Positions 41,415 to 49,208 of a stretch of DNA of 64,000 nt are shown piece by piece; position 1 is the first letter of the stretch; the number at the start of each line of letters is the position of its first letter. This stretch comes from Salinibacterium sp. M195 (GTDB lineage: Bacteria > Actinomycetota > Actinomycetes > Actinomycetales > Microbacteriaceae), in assembly GCF_019443965.1 (NCBI RefSeq), contig NZ_CP040814.1:2170001-2234000 (forward strand). The letters run 5' to 3'. The notes beneath the pieces were generated by a model. It saw only the letters and a program-made list of their open reading frames with translations. It was not told where the DNA came from and did no database searches. The translations under genes and the position numbers were made by a program.

Positions 41415-42140
41415 GTGAACGAACTCACATGGGATGGCTATATCAATGCCCGAGACTTCGGTGGCCTTCCCACTGAGCTCTCCACCACGGGAACGACGAT
41501 ATCGGGACGGATTGCTCGGGGGCCGCGACGGGAACGGTTGACGGCAGCCGGGTGGGCCGATGCTCGCAGGTGGGGCTTGGCATCCGTGGTCGATCTCCGT
41601 TGCCCGCAGGAGATTGGTCCCGGCGAGGGCGATCACGCCATTGCCGAGGACGTGCTCGCGGGCATCACGATCGTCAATGCTCCAACGGAAGACCAAGACG
41701 ACCCTGAATTCTGGGAGACATGCGCCCCCATCTTGGACTCCCCTGAATACTGGGCGCACAACTGGCGACTGCAGCCCCAGCTCGTGCGTGCTTCACTCGA
41801 CGCCATCGCGAACTCCGCTCCCGGAATTCTGGTGCATTGCAGCGCCGGCCGAGATCGCACCGGAATGATCAGCGCTCTCCTGCTCGGCAATGCCGGAGTC
41901 GCACCCGCTGCTGTAGCAGCCGACTACGCCAACTCTGTGCGCACGATGGCCACCATTGCTCAGCTGGCACCTGGCGTAGATCAGCAGCCAGTGCGGTCAT
42001 CCGAAGAAGTGGACGAATGGATGCTCGACAAATTGCCCATCGTTCAGGACGTGGCGGCGCACACGAACAAGATTTTCGACATACTCGGTGTCTCAAGTGC
42101 GACTCGCACCGTGCTTCGCGCGTTGCTCGTCGTCGAGTAG
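41415..42140 (+). CDS. Tyrosine/serine phosphatase (DSP/PTP-like)
   Basis: A 241-residue phosphatase of the bacterial Y_phosphatase3 group. NARDFGGLPTELS and SVVDLRCPQEIG mark the N-terminal part, and GILVHCSAGRDRTGMISALL is the CX5R signature loop with catalytic Cys and Arg. Substrates can be phosphotyrosine proteins or phosphoinositide-like molecules. The GTG at 41415, after GAAAGGC, gives the family's normal beginning; an earlier in-frame start exists at 41289 but adds low-complexity sequence. The SMP-30 gene follows 22 bp downstream. Confidence 0.88.
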   Translation: MNELTWDGYINARDFGGLPTELSTTGTTISGRIARGPRRERLTAAGWADARRWGLASVVDLRCPQEIGPGEGDHAIAEDVLAGITIVNAPTEDQDDPEFWETCAPILDSPEYWAHNWRLQPQLVRASLDAIANSAPGILVHCSAGRDRTGMISALLLGNAGVAPAAVAADYANSVRTMATIAQLAPGVDQQPVRSSEEVDEWMLDKLPIVQDVAAHTNKIFDILGVSSATRTVLRALLVVE

Positions 42141-42162
42141 CCGTATCGGGCAGTATGGTCCC

Positions 42163-43008
42163 ATGCGCGCAGAAAACGTCACAGGGCCGATTGCTTTTCA
42201 TGGGGAAAGCCCTGTCTGGTGGCCAGCCTGGGGCGGCCTGCGGTTCGTGGATGCCCATGCGGCCGACCTGCTCACCCTCACCGCCGGGGACGTGGAGCGG
42301 CTGCACACCCACGAAGACTCCGCATCGTTCGTCCGCCCACGAGAGGGAGGCGGTTATGTTCTGGGAACCCTTCGCGGCCTAGCCTTGTCAGACACCGCGG
42401 ATGCCGCGCCCACGCACCATGCCACGCTGCTGAGCAGCAATCGTCAGCAGATGAACGACGGAGGAATTACTCCGGACGGCGAACTACTGGTCGGATCGAT
42501 GTCGAACGACGGCTCACCAAGCGGATTTCTTTTTAAGGTCTCCCCTGACCTCTCGTTCACACGCGTTCTCGATCGTGTGGCTTGCTCGAACGGAGTCGGC
42601 TTCACCGCGAGCGGGAGTAGCGGGTACTACGTCGACACCCTTACATCGCAAATAGATGCCTTCGACTACGCCGGCTCTCACATCGAAAACAGACGCCTTT
42701 TCGCAAAGGTTGACCCTGACGACGGACTGCCAGATGGACTCACCGTTGACCGCGACGGCAATGTCTGGGTCGCCATCTGGGGTGCCAGCGAAGTGCGTGC
42801 TTACTCCCCCGCCGGAGAGCATGTGGCATCCATCGAGCTGCCGGTACGGCAAGTGAGCGCGTGCACCTTTGGGGATGACGACTTAGGAACTCTGTACATC
42901 ACGACGTCACGCCAAGGCCTCACAGCGACCGAAGATCGAGAAGCTGGTTCCCTTTTCCGCGTACGTACGGGAACGTTTGGCGTACCCGCAACGGCGTTCG
43001 CCGGATAG
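42163..43008 (+). CDS. SMP-30/gluconolactonase family lactonase
   Basis: A 281-residue six-bladed propeller of the SMP-30/gluconolactonase/LRE family. GESPVWWPAWGGLRFVD carries the first metal-binding Glu, NRQQMNDGGITPDGELLVGS the Asn/Asp region, CSNGVGFTASGSSGYYVDT another metal Asn, and GLPDGLTVDRDGNVWVAIWG the last Asp. Such enzymes hydrolyse sugar lactones with Ca2+ or Zn2+. Its place at the edge of the sugar-acid island suggests it opens the lactone formed by one of the dehydrogenases. It is convergent with the hydroxyacid dehydrogenase gene, 10 bp apart. Confidence 0.85.
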   Translation: MRAENVTGPIAFHGESPVWWPAWGGLRFVDAHAADLLTLTAGDVERLHTHEDSASFVRPREGGGYVLGTLRGLALSDTADAAPTHHATLLSSNRQQMNDGGITPDGELLVGSMSNDGSPSGFLFKVSPDLSFTRVLDRVACSNGVGFTASGSSGYYVDTLTSQIDAFDYAGSHIENRRLFAKVDPDDGLPDGLTVDRDGNVWVAIWGASEVRAYSPAGEHVASIELPVRQVSACTFGDDDLGTLYITTSRQGLTATEDREAGSLFRVRTGTFGVPATAFAG

Positions 43009-43018
43009 CCGGATCGAC

Positions 43019-44005
43019 CTAGCCAGCAAAACTGTGCGAGCTGAAGTTCGGGTTAACAATCGCTTCGACGTCTTTTCCGGACAAGAAGTTCACTACGTTT
43101 AGTGCCGCGTGAACGGGGAGATCAGCTAGTGACTGAGGCGAATACCACGCTGCGTGAGGGCTCAACTGCACATTTCCTCTACCGCGAAGGCGACTCGCTG
43201 CACCCAGTGGCTCCGACTCGAAGACGTCGAGCGCTGCGCCACTGATTACACCGTGCTCTAGTGCGTCTGCGAGAGCGTTTTCGTCGACAAGAGGGCCGCG
43301 GCAGGTATTGACAAGCGAGCTCGTACTCTTCATGCTGGCCAGCGCATCAGTATCGATGAGGTGGTGCGTTTGCTCGGTAAGCGGGGCATGGAGCGTGAGA
43401 ATATCGGCACGCGCAATCGCGGCTGCTACCTCGACCAACTCGTATCCTGCCTTACTAATTCGATCGGAGTCTTGGTAGGGGTCGGCGATAAGGACCTGAA
43501 AACCTAGGGCGGCACAGCTCGCCGCGACGAGTGACCCGATTCGACCGTAGCCAACGATGCTCACCGTAGAGAGCGACGGTCGGATGCTCATGGGCCGAGC
43601 CGCGACCGCAGCCCAGCGTCCTTCTTGCACTTGCGCGTCATACGCTTTGAGTCCTCGCGCTTGGCTGAGAATCATAGCGACCGTATGGGCGGCAACTTCT
43701 TCAACGCAATAAGCGGGAGTATTCGCGACAGCGATGCCGCGTCTAGTCGCTGCACCGACATCGATCATGTCGTACCCGATGCCGAGACGACTGATGAACT
43801 TAAGGTTTGGCAGCCTGTCGAGCAGTGCATCGTCGATCGTCGCCCACTGAACCACGAGCGCCTCGGCATCCCCGGCGGCGGCGACTATATCGTCGGCTGA
43901 GTTCGATGCTGCGTGCGTGACGCCTAAACCTGCCTCACTCAGAACGTCCGTTATCGCCGTCCCTGGGAGGTCGCAATCGGTGATGATGACGGATTCTTTG
44001 ACCAT
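43019..44005 (-). CDS. D-isomer-specific 2-hydroxyacid dehydrogenase
   Basis: A 328-residue dehydrogenase of the C-terminal-binding-protein-like subgroup. The NAD-binding glycine motif is VGYGRIG; catalytic residues are Arg in NTCRGPLVDENAL, Glu in AALDVFESEPLG and His in LSPHAAWYSPQ. It reduces 2-keto acids or oxidises D-2-hydroxy acids. ATG 44005 is chosen over 44011, which would fall at the operator edge. The divergent gap to the SDR gene carries two copies of the GCTATAGC-type motif shared with the gntR promoter, so it belongs to the catabolic regulon. Confidence 0.87.
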   Translation of the reverse strand: MVKESVIITDCDLPGTAITDVLSEAGLGVTHAASNSADDIVAAAGDAEALVVQWATIDDALLDRLPNLKFISRLGIGYDMIDVGAATRRGIAVANTPAYCVEEVAAHTVAMILSQARGLKAYDAQVQEGRWAAVAARPMSIRPSLSTVSIVGYGRIGSLVAASCAALGFQVLIADPYQDSDRISKAGYELVEVAAAIARADILTLHAPLTEQTHHLIDTDALASMKSTSSLVNTCRGPLVDENALADALEHGVISGAALDVFESEPLGAASRLRGRGNVQLSPHAAWYSPQSLADLPVHAALNVVNFLSGKDVEAIVNPNFSSHSFAG

Positions 44006-44012
44006 ACGCAAA

Positions 44013-44032
44013 CGCTATAGCATCTAGCAAAA
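44013..44032. promoter_or_regulatory. GntR-type operator, copy 1 (20-mer)
   Basis: CGCTATAGCATCTAGCAAAA differs in one base from the 20-mer at 54319-54338 beside gntR. It begins 8 bases upstream of the hydroxyacid dehydrogenase ATG. The core GCTATAGC is a palindrome of the size used by FCD-type GntR regulators. The regulator at 54460-55131 is the natural candidate. Confidence 0.72.
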
Positions 44033-44060
44033 TTTCGCTACGGGCTGCTTTCTGTTTCAG

Positions 44061-44076
44061 AATGCTATAGCGTTCT
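44061..44076. promoter_or_regulatory. GntR-type operator, second half-site near SDR start
   Basis: AATGCTATAGCGTTCT contains the same GCTATAGC core, 48 bp from the core of copy 1 and ending 5 bases before the SDR ATG. Together the two cores flank the divergent promoters. Confidence 0.6.
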
Positions 44077-44080
44077 ATTC

Positions 44081-44845
44081 ATGCCAATTCGACGCGCAAT
44101 TATTACAGGATCGAGCTCCGGCATTGGTGCCGCTACCGCCGAGTTGCTCGCCAAACAGGGCTATGCCGTCTGGCTGACCTACACCGGCGGCGAAGCAGCC
44201 GGCCGAGCGGTCGCCGACCGTTGCATCGCAGCCGGAGCGCCCGATGTGCGGCTATCACGCCTCGACTTGCGCTCGCCAGAGTCGATAGATGCGCTGGTTG
44301 CTGAGGTGACTGCATCTTGGGGCGAGCTCCACGTACTGGTAAACAACGGCGGCGTGTGCCCCTATACGAGCTTTGAGGACATCACCATTGACGACTGGGA
44401 TGCGGTAATGGAGACCAACGGTCGCGGCACGTTCCTCCTGTCACGAGCGACGCTGCCACTATTGCGGCTTGCCCAACAGAATCGATCTGATGCCGACCGC
44501 AGCATCATCAACCTCTCGTCTATTGCCGGCCAAGTTGGAGCTCTCAAAACGGGGATGCACTATGCCGCTAGCAAAGGCGCCATCTTGGCAATAACGCGGA
44601 GCTTCGCGCGCCTGCTGGCAGACGAACGCATCAGGGTAAATGCGGTAACGCCTGGCCCTGTTGTCAGCGCAATCACGGACAATCTCACGGGGCAATCGAG
44701 GGCGTCCCTCGAATCGTCAATCCCCCTCGGAAAGTTTGGCGAACCAGAAGATGTTGCGTGGATCATCGCTTCTCTCGCCGCTCCGGAAGCAAGGTTTGTT
44801 ACCGGTGCAACGTACGACGTCAATGGCGGCGTTCGGATCGATTAG
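44081..44845 (+). CDS. SDR-family oxidoreductase
   Basis: A 254-residue short-chain dehydrogenase. The NAD(P) motif is ITGSSSGIGAATAEL, NNGGV the NNAG-like strand, and the active site has Ser in INLSSIAGQVG and Tyr/Lys in MHYAASKGAI. The C-terminal ATYDVNGGVRID is typical of classical SDRs. In the sugar-acid island it may oxidise the sugar or the 2-keto-3-deoxy acid. The ATG at 44081 lies right behind the operator half-site. The NTF2-like gene follows 17 bp later, so the two are cotranscribed. Confidence 0.9.
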   Translation: MPIRRAIITGSSSGIGAATAELLAKQGYAVWLTYTGGEAAGRAVADRCIAAGAPDVRLSRLDLRSPESIDALVAEVTASWGELHVLVNNGGVCPYTSFEDITIDDWDAVMETNGRGTFLLSRATLPLLRLAQQNRSDADRSIINLSSIAGQVGALKTGMHYAASKGAILAITRSFARLLADERIRVNAVTPGPVVSAITDNLTGQSRASLESSIPLGKFGEPEDVAWIIASLAAPEARFVTGATYDVNGGVRID

Positions 44846-44862
44846 GACTACAAAGGAAAACT

Positions 44863-45189
44863 ATGAATGCCCTCAATGTCGTCGTTGCTCAACTCGCTGC
44901 CTTTAACGACCACGATCTCGATGCCTTTATCGCGACCTACTCCCCTGACGCGGTCGTGACCGGCGTCATCGCTGAGCCGATTGTTGGCCGTGAGGCCCTC
45001 ATCGAGTTTTACCGACCACGATTTGAGAACCCCCAGTTGAGCTGCGAGATCGAAACCGTCGTGCAATTTGGGGACCGCTGGGTTACAGCGCGAGAGTACG
45101 TTCGAAACGGCGACGCCGTCACGGAAACGATCGCGACATTCGACGTAGTGGACGGACTCATTCAGCGTGCGTCGATGCTCAAAGCCTGA
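44863..45189 (+). CDS. NTF2-like/SnoaL family protein
   Basis: A 108-residue protein of the SnoaL-like NTF2 superfamily: AAFNDHDLDAFIATYSPDAVV, GREALIEFYRPRFENP, and VIxxFxDRWV-type strands ending in VDGLIQRASMLKA. The fold is a cone that binds small hydrophobic or sugar-like ligands; isomerase, hydratase and non-enzymatic roles occur. AAAGGAAAA precedes ATG 44863. It is the second gene after the SDR, and its stop lies 3 bp from that of the convergent SDR gene. Confidence 0.85.
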   Translation: MNALNVVVAQLAAFNDHDLDAFIATYSPDAVVTGVIAEPIVGREALIEFYRPRFENPQLSCEIETVVQFGDRWVTAREYVRNGDAVTETIATFDVVDGLIQRASMLKA

Positions 45190-45192
45190 TTC

Positions 45193-45981
45193 CTACTGGT
45201 CGAGCCCATAGCGCTTCATCAACTCGGGATCCGGATCAGGAGCTCCGAAGGCGGCCGTCCATCCACCGTCAACGGCGATTGATTCCCCGGAGAGGTAATG
45301 TGAGTCCGGCCCGAGCAAGAAAGCGGTTACGCCCGCGATCTCTTCGACGGTGCCGAGTCTGCGCATCGGCGGCCCCTCTGTCAGCAACCGTTCCGCAGCT
45401 TCCGGATCTGCCGCAGCGGCAATTTGCGCCTCAAGATGAGGAGTTCGCACCCCACCCGGCGCAATGGTGTTCGCGCGAATCCCGAATCGGCCGTAGGTAA
45501 CAGCGATACTCCGAGATAACGCGTCGATTCCCCCTTTAGTGAATTCGTACGCTGCGTGGTTCGCATGGCTCGCACGACCGTGGATGGAGCCTATGTTGAC
45601 GATTGAGCCACCGGAACGCTGCGCGGTGAACGATTCCACAGCCGCTGACGCGCCCCACATGTAGCCAAGCCCATTGGTCTCGATCACGTCCCGAACGACA
45701 GCCTGGTCGAGGTCGTGAAGCACGGTGGGCCGCGTGATTCCAGCGTTGTTAACCCAACCGGCAAGAGGCGCATAGTCCATTGCCTGGCGTGCGGCAGCGC
45801 GATGAGCCTCACACTCGCGGGAATCGCCCACAACGACAGCAGCGCAGATGCCTGCCTCTAGCGTTCCAGACCCCGGCGACCGTTCCAAGCCGACCACAAT
45901 CCATCCGTCTTCAGAAAGCCGTTCAGCAATTCCGCGACCGATGCCTTTGCCACTGCCGGTAACCACAACACTTCGAGTCAC
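45193..45981 (-). CDS. SDR-family oxidoreductase
   Basis: A 262-residue short-chain dehydrogenase: VVTGSGKGIGRGIAERL for cofactor binding, WVNNAGITRP, Ser in VNIGSIHGRAS and Tyr/Lys in AAYEFTKGGIDAL. SGESIAVDGGWTAAFG ends the domain. Its GTG start overlaps the stop of the enolase-superfamily gene in GTGA, so dehydratase and dehydrogenase are coupled. The best guess is oxidation of a 2-keto-3-deoxy sugar acid to the diketo acid cut by the FAH-family hydrolase at 55200-56048. It is the last gene of the long reverse-strand operon. Confidence 0.9.
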   Translation of the reverse strand: MTRSVVVTGSGKGIGRGIAERLSEDGWIVVGLERSPGSGTLEAGICAAVVVGDSRECEAHRAAARQAMDYAPLAGWVNNAGITRPTVLHDLDQAVVRDVIETNGLGYMWGASAAVESFTAQRSGGSIVNIGSIHGRASHANHAAYEFTKGGIDALSRSIAVTYGRFGIRANTIAPGGVRTPHLEAQIAAAADPEAAERLLTEGPPMRRLGTVEEIAGVTAFLLGPDSHYLSGESIAVDGGWTAAFGAPDPDPELMKRYGLDQ

Positions 45982-47075
45982 AATTTCTCCACACCAAAGT
46001 CAAATAGAGCCGGGTCCAACGTAAACCCCAGGCCAGCTGTCGTCGGCGGCACCGCATATCCGGCCACAAACTCTGGTCCACCTCGAACGAGCGAGGGCGA
46101 CGGATCGTAGGGGTTCACGCTCCTATTAAAGGTCTCGACACCGACACCTAAGTGAACGCTAACCTCCGGGTAAACGTGGCAAGAGACTTCTGTCCCACGC
46201 TCGGCAGCCCACTCCACCAGTATTCGCGCCTGGGTGATCCCTCCGACCGCAATAACGTCAAGCCGCAGAACGTCGATCGCTTCTGATTCGACAAGAGAGC
46301 GCAGCACGAGCGGATCTGTCACCTCGTCACCGACGGCGATTGTCAGCCCACTGCCCCGACGTAATCGTGCGCACCCTTCGACGTCCTCAGGCAACAGCGG
46401 ATCCTCCAGCCACGCGAGCTCGGGATCTCCCCACTGGCTGACATCGTTGAGCGCTTCATCGCTGGAGTTCCAACCGAATCCCACGTCCACCACAAGGCCC
46501 GTTTTTTCCGGGAGCTCTTGTCGAAGGGTCGAGATCAACTCCCTCATGAAGTCGTTATCAGGCGAACGCGAAATTTTCACAAGCGGCCACCCCTCTTGTG
46601 CCTGAGATACGACCTCGTCGACAACGTCGCGAACTGACCTGCCGGGAGTGGGGTATGCCGCGACAAGCATCGTCGGCCTCGGATCGGGACTGGTGCCCAG
46701 CATCTGCCACAGCGGTAGTCCTGCGCGCTGGCTTGCGATGTCCCAGGTCGCTACATCGACCATCCCGATGGCGCGACGCACGAGACCAACACGACCAACG
46801 ATTGCACTGCCTCGATACGCTTTATCCCACACGATCTCGGGCGCGCCACTATCCTGTGCCAGAACGGTCGGGGCGATCAGTCGCGAGACGATCTCGGCCA
46901 TCGGAGCTTCCCGTGACAATGCGTACGACTGCCCGACATATCCATCTGCGCTCTCGACCTGAACCGCGCAATACTCGCGACGAGTCACCGTCATCGCCCC
47001 CAGCTGGAGCGGTTCTGGCAGCGACAGTGAGCGCGTAGCGGTCGCTACACGGACGATATTTCGGTCAGCGCTCAC
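45978..47075 (-). CDS. Enolase-superfamily sugar-acid dehydratase (mandelate racemase subgroup)
   Basis: A 365-residue protein of the mandelate racemase/muconate lactonizing family. Metal ligands appear as Asp197 (LVVDVGFGWNS), Glu224 (LAWLEDPLLPED) and Glu251 (VGDEVTDP); the His-Asp dyad as Asp273 (LRLDVIAVGGIT) and His300 (SCHVYPEVS). The usual KxK motif reads LVKISR, so the second Lys is replaced by Ser169, which would change the base on one face. Dehydration of a sugar acid such as L-fuconate is inferred from the neighbours. GTG 47075 overlaps the stop of the upstream SDR in GTGA; the longer open frame upstream is a shadow of that SDR. Confidence 0.87.
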   Translation of the reverse strand: MSADRNIVRVATATRSLSLPEPLQLGAMTVTRREYCAVQVESADGYVGQSYALSREAPMAEIVSRLIAPTVLAQDSGAPEIVWDKAYRGSAIVGRVGLVRRAIGMVDVATWDIASQRAGLPLWQMLGTSPDPRPTMLVAAYPTPGRSVRDVVDEVVSQAQEGWPLVKISRSPDNDFMRELISTLRQELPEKTGLVVDVGFGWNSSDEALNDVSQWGDPELAWLEDPLLPEDVEGCARLRRGSGLTIAVGDEVTDPLVLRSLVESEAIDVLRLDVIAVGGITQARILVEWAAERGTEVSCHVYPEVSVHLGVGVETFNRSVNPYDPSPSLVRGGPEFVAGYAVPPTTAGLGFTLDPALFDFGVEKL

Positions 47076-47830
47076 GAGGAGGGCTTCTTTGCCAGCGGAA
47101 TGCCGTAGTCGACCATGAATCCCCCATCGACGTACAGGGTTTGGCCGTTCATGTAACTGGCGCCGTCCGAGACGAGAAAGCTGACGGCAGCAGCAACTTC
47201 GCTGGCATCCGCAAGCCGCTTGGCCGGAATTCGCGAGAGGATCGTGTCGATATTGAGCGTTCCCGCCGCAATTCCTTCGCGAAAGACCCCGGTATCCACG
47301 TAGCCCGGCGCCACAGCGTTTACTCGAACGCCACGAGATGCCCATTCCGCACCCGCAGTCGACGTAAGACCGATTACCGCAGCCTTTGTTGTCGCATAGG
47401 GAGCACGGCCGGCAGAGCCGCGGGCCGCGACCGAAGAAATGTTGACGATTCGGCCTTCACCTTGCGCGAGCATGTGTCGTCCACCAGCCTGAAGCGTGTT
47501 GAATACTCCGTGAAGATTGACGTTGACGACCGTTTCCCACTCGGACCACGTCAGCTCTTCGAGAGAACGATGCCGCTGAATTCCCGCGTTGTTGATTAAC
47601 ACGTCAATTCGACCGAACTCCGTGACGATCTCGTCGAATACCGTAGAGACGTGCGCATGGTCGGTTACATCCAGCTCGCGCCAGAGAATACTGCTATCCC
47701 CCTCGGTCAGCCCAGCGACGACATCTGCCGCAATCACCAAGTATCCGTCCGCCACCAAGCGCTGGCCGATGGACCAACCGATTCCTGCTGCGCCACCGGT
47801 GACAACCGCTACGCGACGTGAATCACTCAT
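47072..47830 (-). CDS. SDR-family oxidoreductase
   Basis: A 252-residue short-chain dehydrogenase with VVTGGAAGIGWSIGQRL, INNAGIQRHRS, Ser in VNISSVAARGS and Tyr/Lys in APYATTKAAVIGL, closing with NGQTLYVDGGFMVDYG. It lies between the ceramidase-like gene (8-base overlap ATGAGTGA, with GGAGGG as ribosome-binding site) and the dehydratase gene (4-base overlap). The sequence resembles 2-keto-3-deoxy-L-fuconate and related sugar-acid dehydrogenases in its general pattern, but the true substrate remains open. Confidence 0.9.
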   Translation of the reverse strand: MSDSRRVAVVTGGAAGIGWSIGQRLVADGYLVIAADVVAGLTEGDSSILWRELDVTDHAHVSTVFDEIVTEFGRIDVLINNAGIQRHRSLEELTWSEWETVVNVNLHGVFNTLQAGGRHMLAQGEGRIVNISSVAARGSAGRAPYATTKAAVIGLTSTAGAEWASRGVRVNAVAPGYVDTGVFREGIAAGTLNIDTILSRIPAKRLADASEVAAAVSFLVSDGASYMNGQTLYVDGGFMVDYGIPLAKKPSS

Positions 47831-49208
47831 GAGCACCCTCCAATAATTCTTCAACTAGTTGAATTGAGAACGCTTCCAGCCGCTCTAGTGAACCCGGCTT
47901 TAGCGGCGTTTGCCAAGCTTGATAGGCGCCGCGTTCGTAGGCGTCGGTTGTGGGCAAATAGACAAAACCAGGGCCATTGGTCAGGTTGACGACCACAATC
48001 GGATTCAACGGGAACCGCTCACGCAGCACGATCTGCAACTTCGAGTAGGCCTCTCCCGGATGCCCGACGAAGACAGCATCCCCAACTCGCCATGCCCACA
48101 CAGGATGCTGAACAGTCGAACCAAGAACGTAACCATCACGCAGATTGCGCGCGCGACTAATTCGCTCTCGCCTGCTGGCCTCATCGATATCTGCCCATTG
48201 AAATTCAAGCTCGGCAATGGTGGGCAAATCGACAAATTCGAGTTCGACTGCCCCCCTGACAGAGCTAAGCGCATCGTGTGAGCCTTGCGCCGTGGTTTCC
48301 CACATTGCTAGCGGCGCTCCTGACTCCACCAACCCCGTCAACTCCAGCTGGCTTCCAACAGCCGGCAGCGAACTAAGTGCTGCCAGCACGGAGTAACCAA
48401 GCGAACGACCGTGGCGGTCCGCGACTTCGGTATCACCGGTGTATTGCTCTTTTGGCGCCAACTCTCCGGCTGCTCCCAGCAAGAACACGCAGGGCGCGCC
48501 AGTGTCACTTTCAACAATCTCTCTCATCTCACCGATGTAATCAGGTGAAATAAGCCGATTTTGCCAAGTGAGCGTCGTCGGGTGACAGGCATAGTTCACG
48601 ATCGTCCCGATGATGCGGCCGGAAGCATCCGAGACGCGGCCGACCAACACTGTGTCGTCCGCCACTTCGTCTGGATTGAAGCCCACCAGCGCGCGGCCGT
48701 CGATGACCAGCTCCCGGTTCGCCGCTAAAGAACAACCACCTTCCACCCACTCAATTCGCCCTGACTGTCGATTGGCGAGTGCCTCACGCGCTGCCTCGAT
48801 CGCCGCCTCTGCCAGCGTGTCAAGATACGCTCCGATCAGTTCTCCGCCCGGGAGATCTTCATCGGCACGACACAGCACCGGCCCAGCGTGAGTATGAGAC
48901 AACGAAATAGTGAGCTGTTCTGGGCGCAAGCCGACAGCCTCGAGAACTGCTCCGCGGAAGGCCCACTCATCATCAACTCGTCGCCACCATGTCGCATCAA
49001 CGGCGATGGAGACATGATCGTGCCCAGTAGAGGAGCCGAAAGCGAGCGCCGTCAGCGTCATCGGCAGGTGTGTTCCTTCCGACCTGTCCCATTCGGCTGG
49101 GCCCCAGTTTCGCGCACGAATTCCGAGTGGCGGAGTAATGTCTCGACGTGCAAGACCGACACTGCCCACGAAGTGCGGGACGTGAATTTTGCTTCCGATC
49201 AGGGTCAT
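47823..49208 (-). CDS. Neutral/alkaline ceramidase-like N-terminal domain protein
   Basis: A 461-residue protein like the N-terminal domain of neutral/alkaline non-lysosomal ceramidases: VGLARRDITPPLGIRARNWG, LTISLSHTHAGPVL with the zinc-type SHTH motif, VNYACHPTTLT with a further His, and VGHPGEAYSKL. The residues fit a zinc amidase. It lacks the C-terminal domain of true ceramidases and has no signal peptide. Proteins of this type are common in carbohydrate gene clusters of Actinobacteria, so an amide or ester of the imported substrate is a plausible target. It overlaps the ABC ATPase gene upstream in ATGA. Confidence 0.82.
   Translation of the reverse strand: MTLIGSKIHVPHFVGSVGLARRDITPPLGIRARNWGPAEWDRSEGTHLPMTLTALAFGSSTGHDHVSIAVDATWWRRVDDEWAFRGAVLEAVGLRPEQLTISLSHTHAGPVLCRADEDLPGGELIGAYLDTLAEAAIEAAREALANRQSGRIEWVEGGCSLAANRELVIDGRALVGFNPDEVADDTVLVGRVSDASGRIIGTIVNYACHPTTLTWQNRLISPDYIGEMREIVESDTGAPCVFLLGAAGELAPKEQYTGDTEVADRHGRSLGYSVLAALSSLPAVGSQLELTGLVESGAPLAMWETTAQGSHDALSSVRGAVELEFVDLPTIAELEFQWADIDEASRRERISRARNLRDGYVLGSTVQHPVWAWRVGDAVFVGHPGEAYSKLQIVLRERFPLNPIVVVNLTNGPGFVYLPTTDAYERGAYQAWQTPLKPGSLERLEAFSIQLVEELLEGAHE

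Noticed and set aside
45978..47345. Longer start for the enolase-superfamily protein at 47345
   Set aside because: The extra 90 codons are Arg/Cys-rich and lie inside the upstream SDR gene; the GTGA junction at 47075 gives the normal family length.
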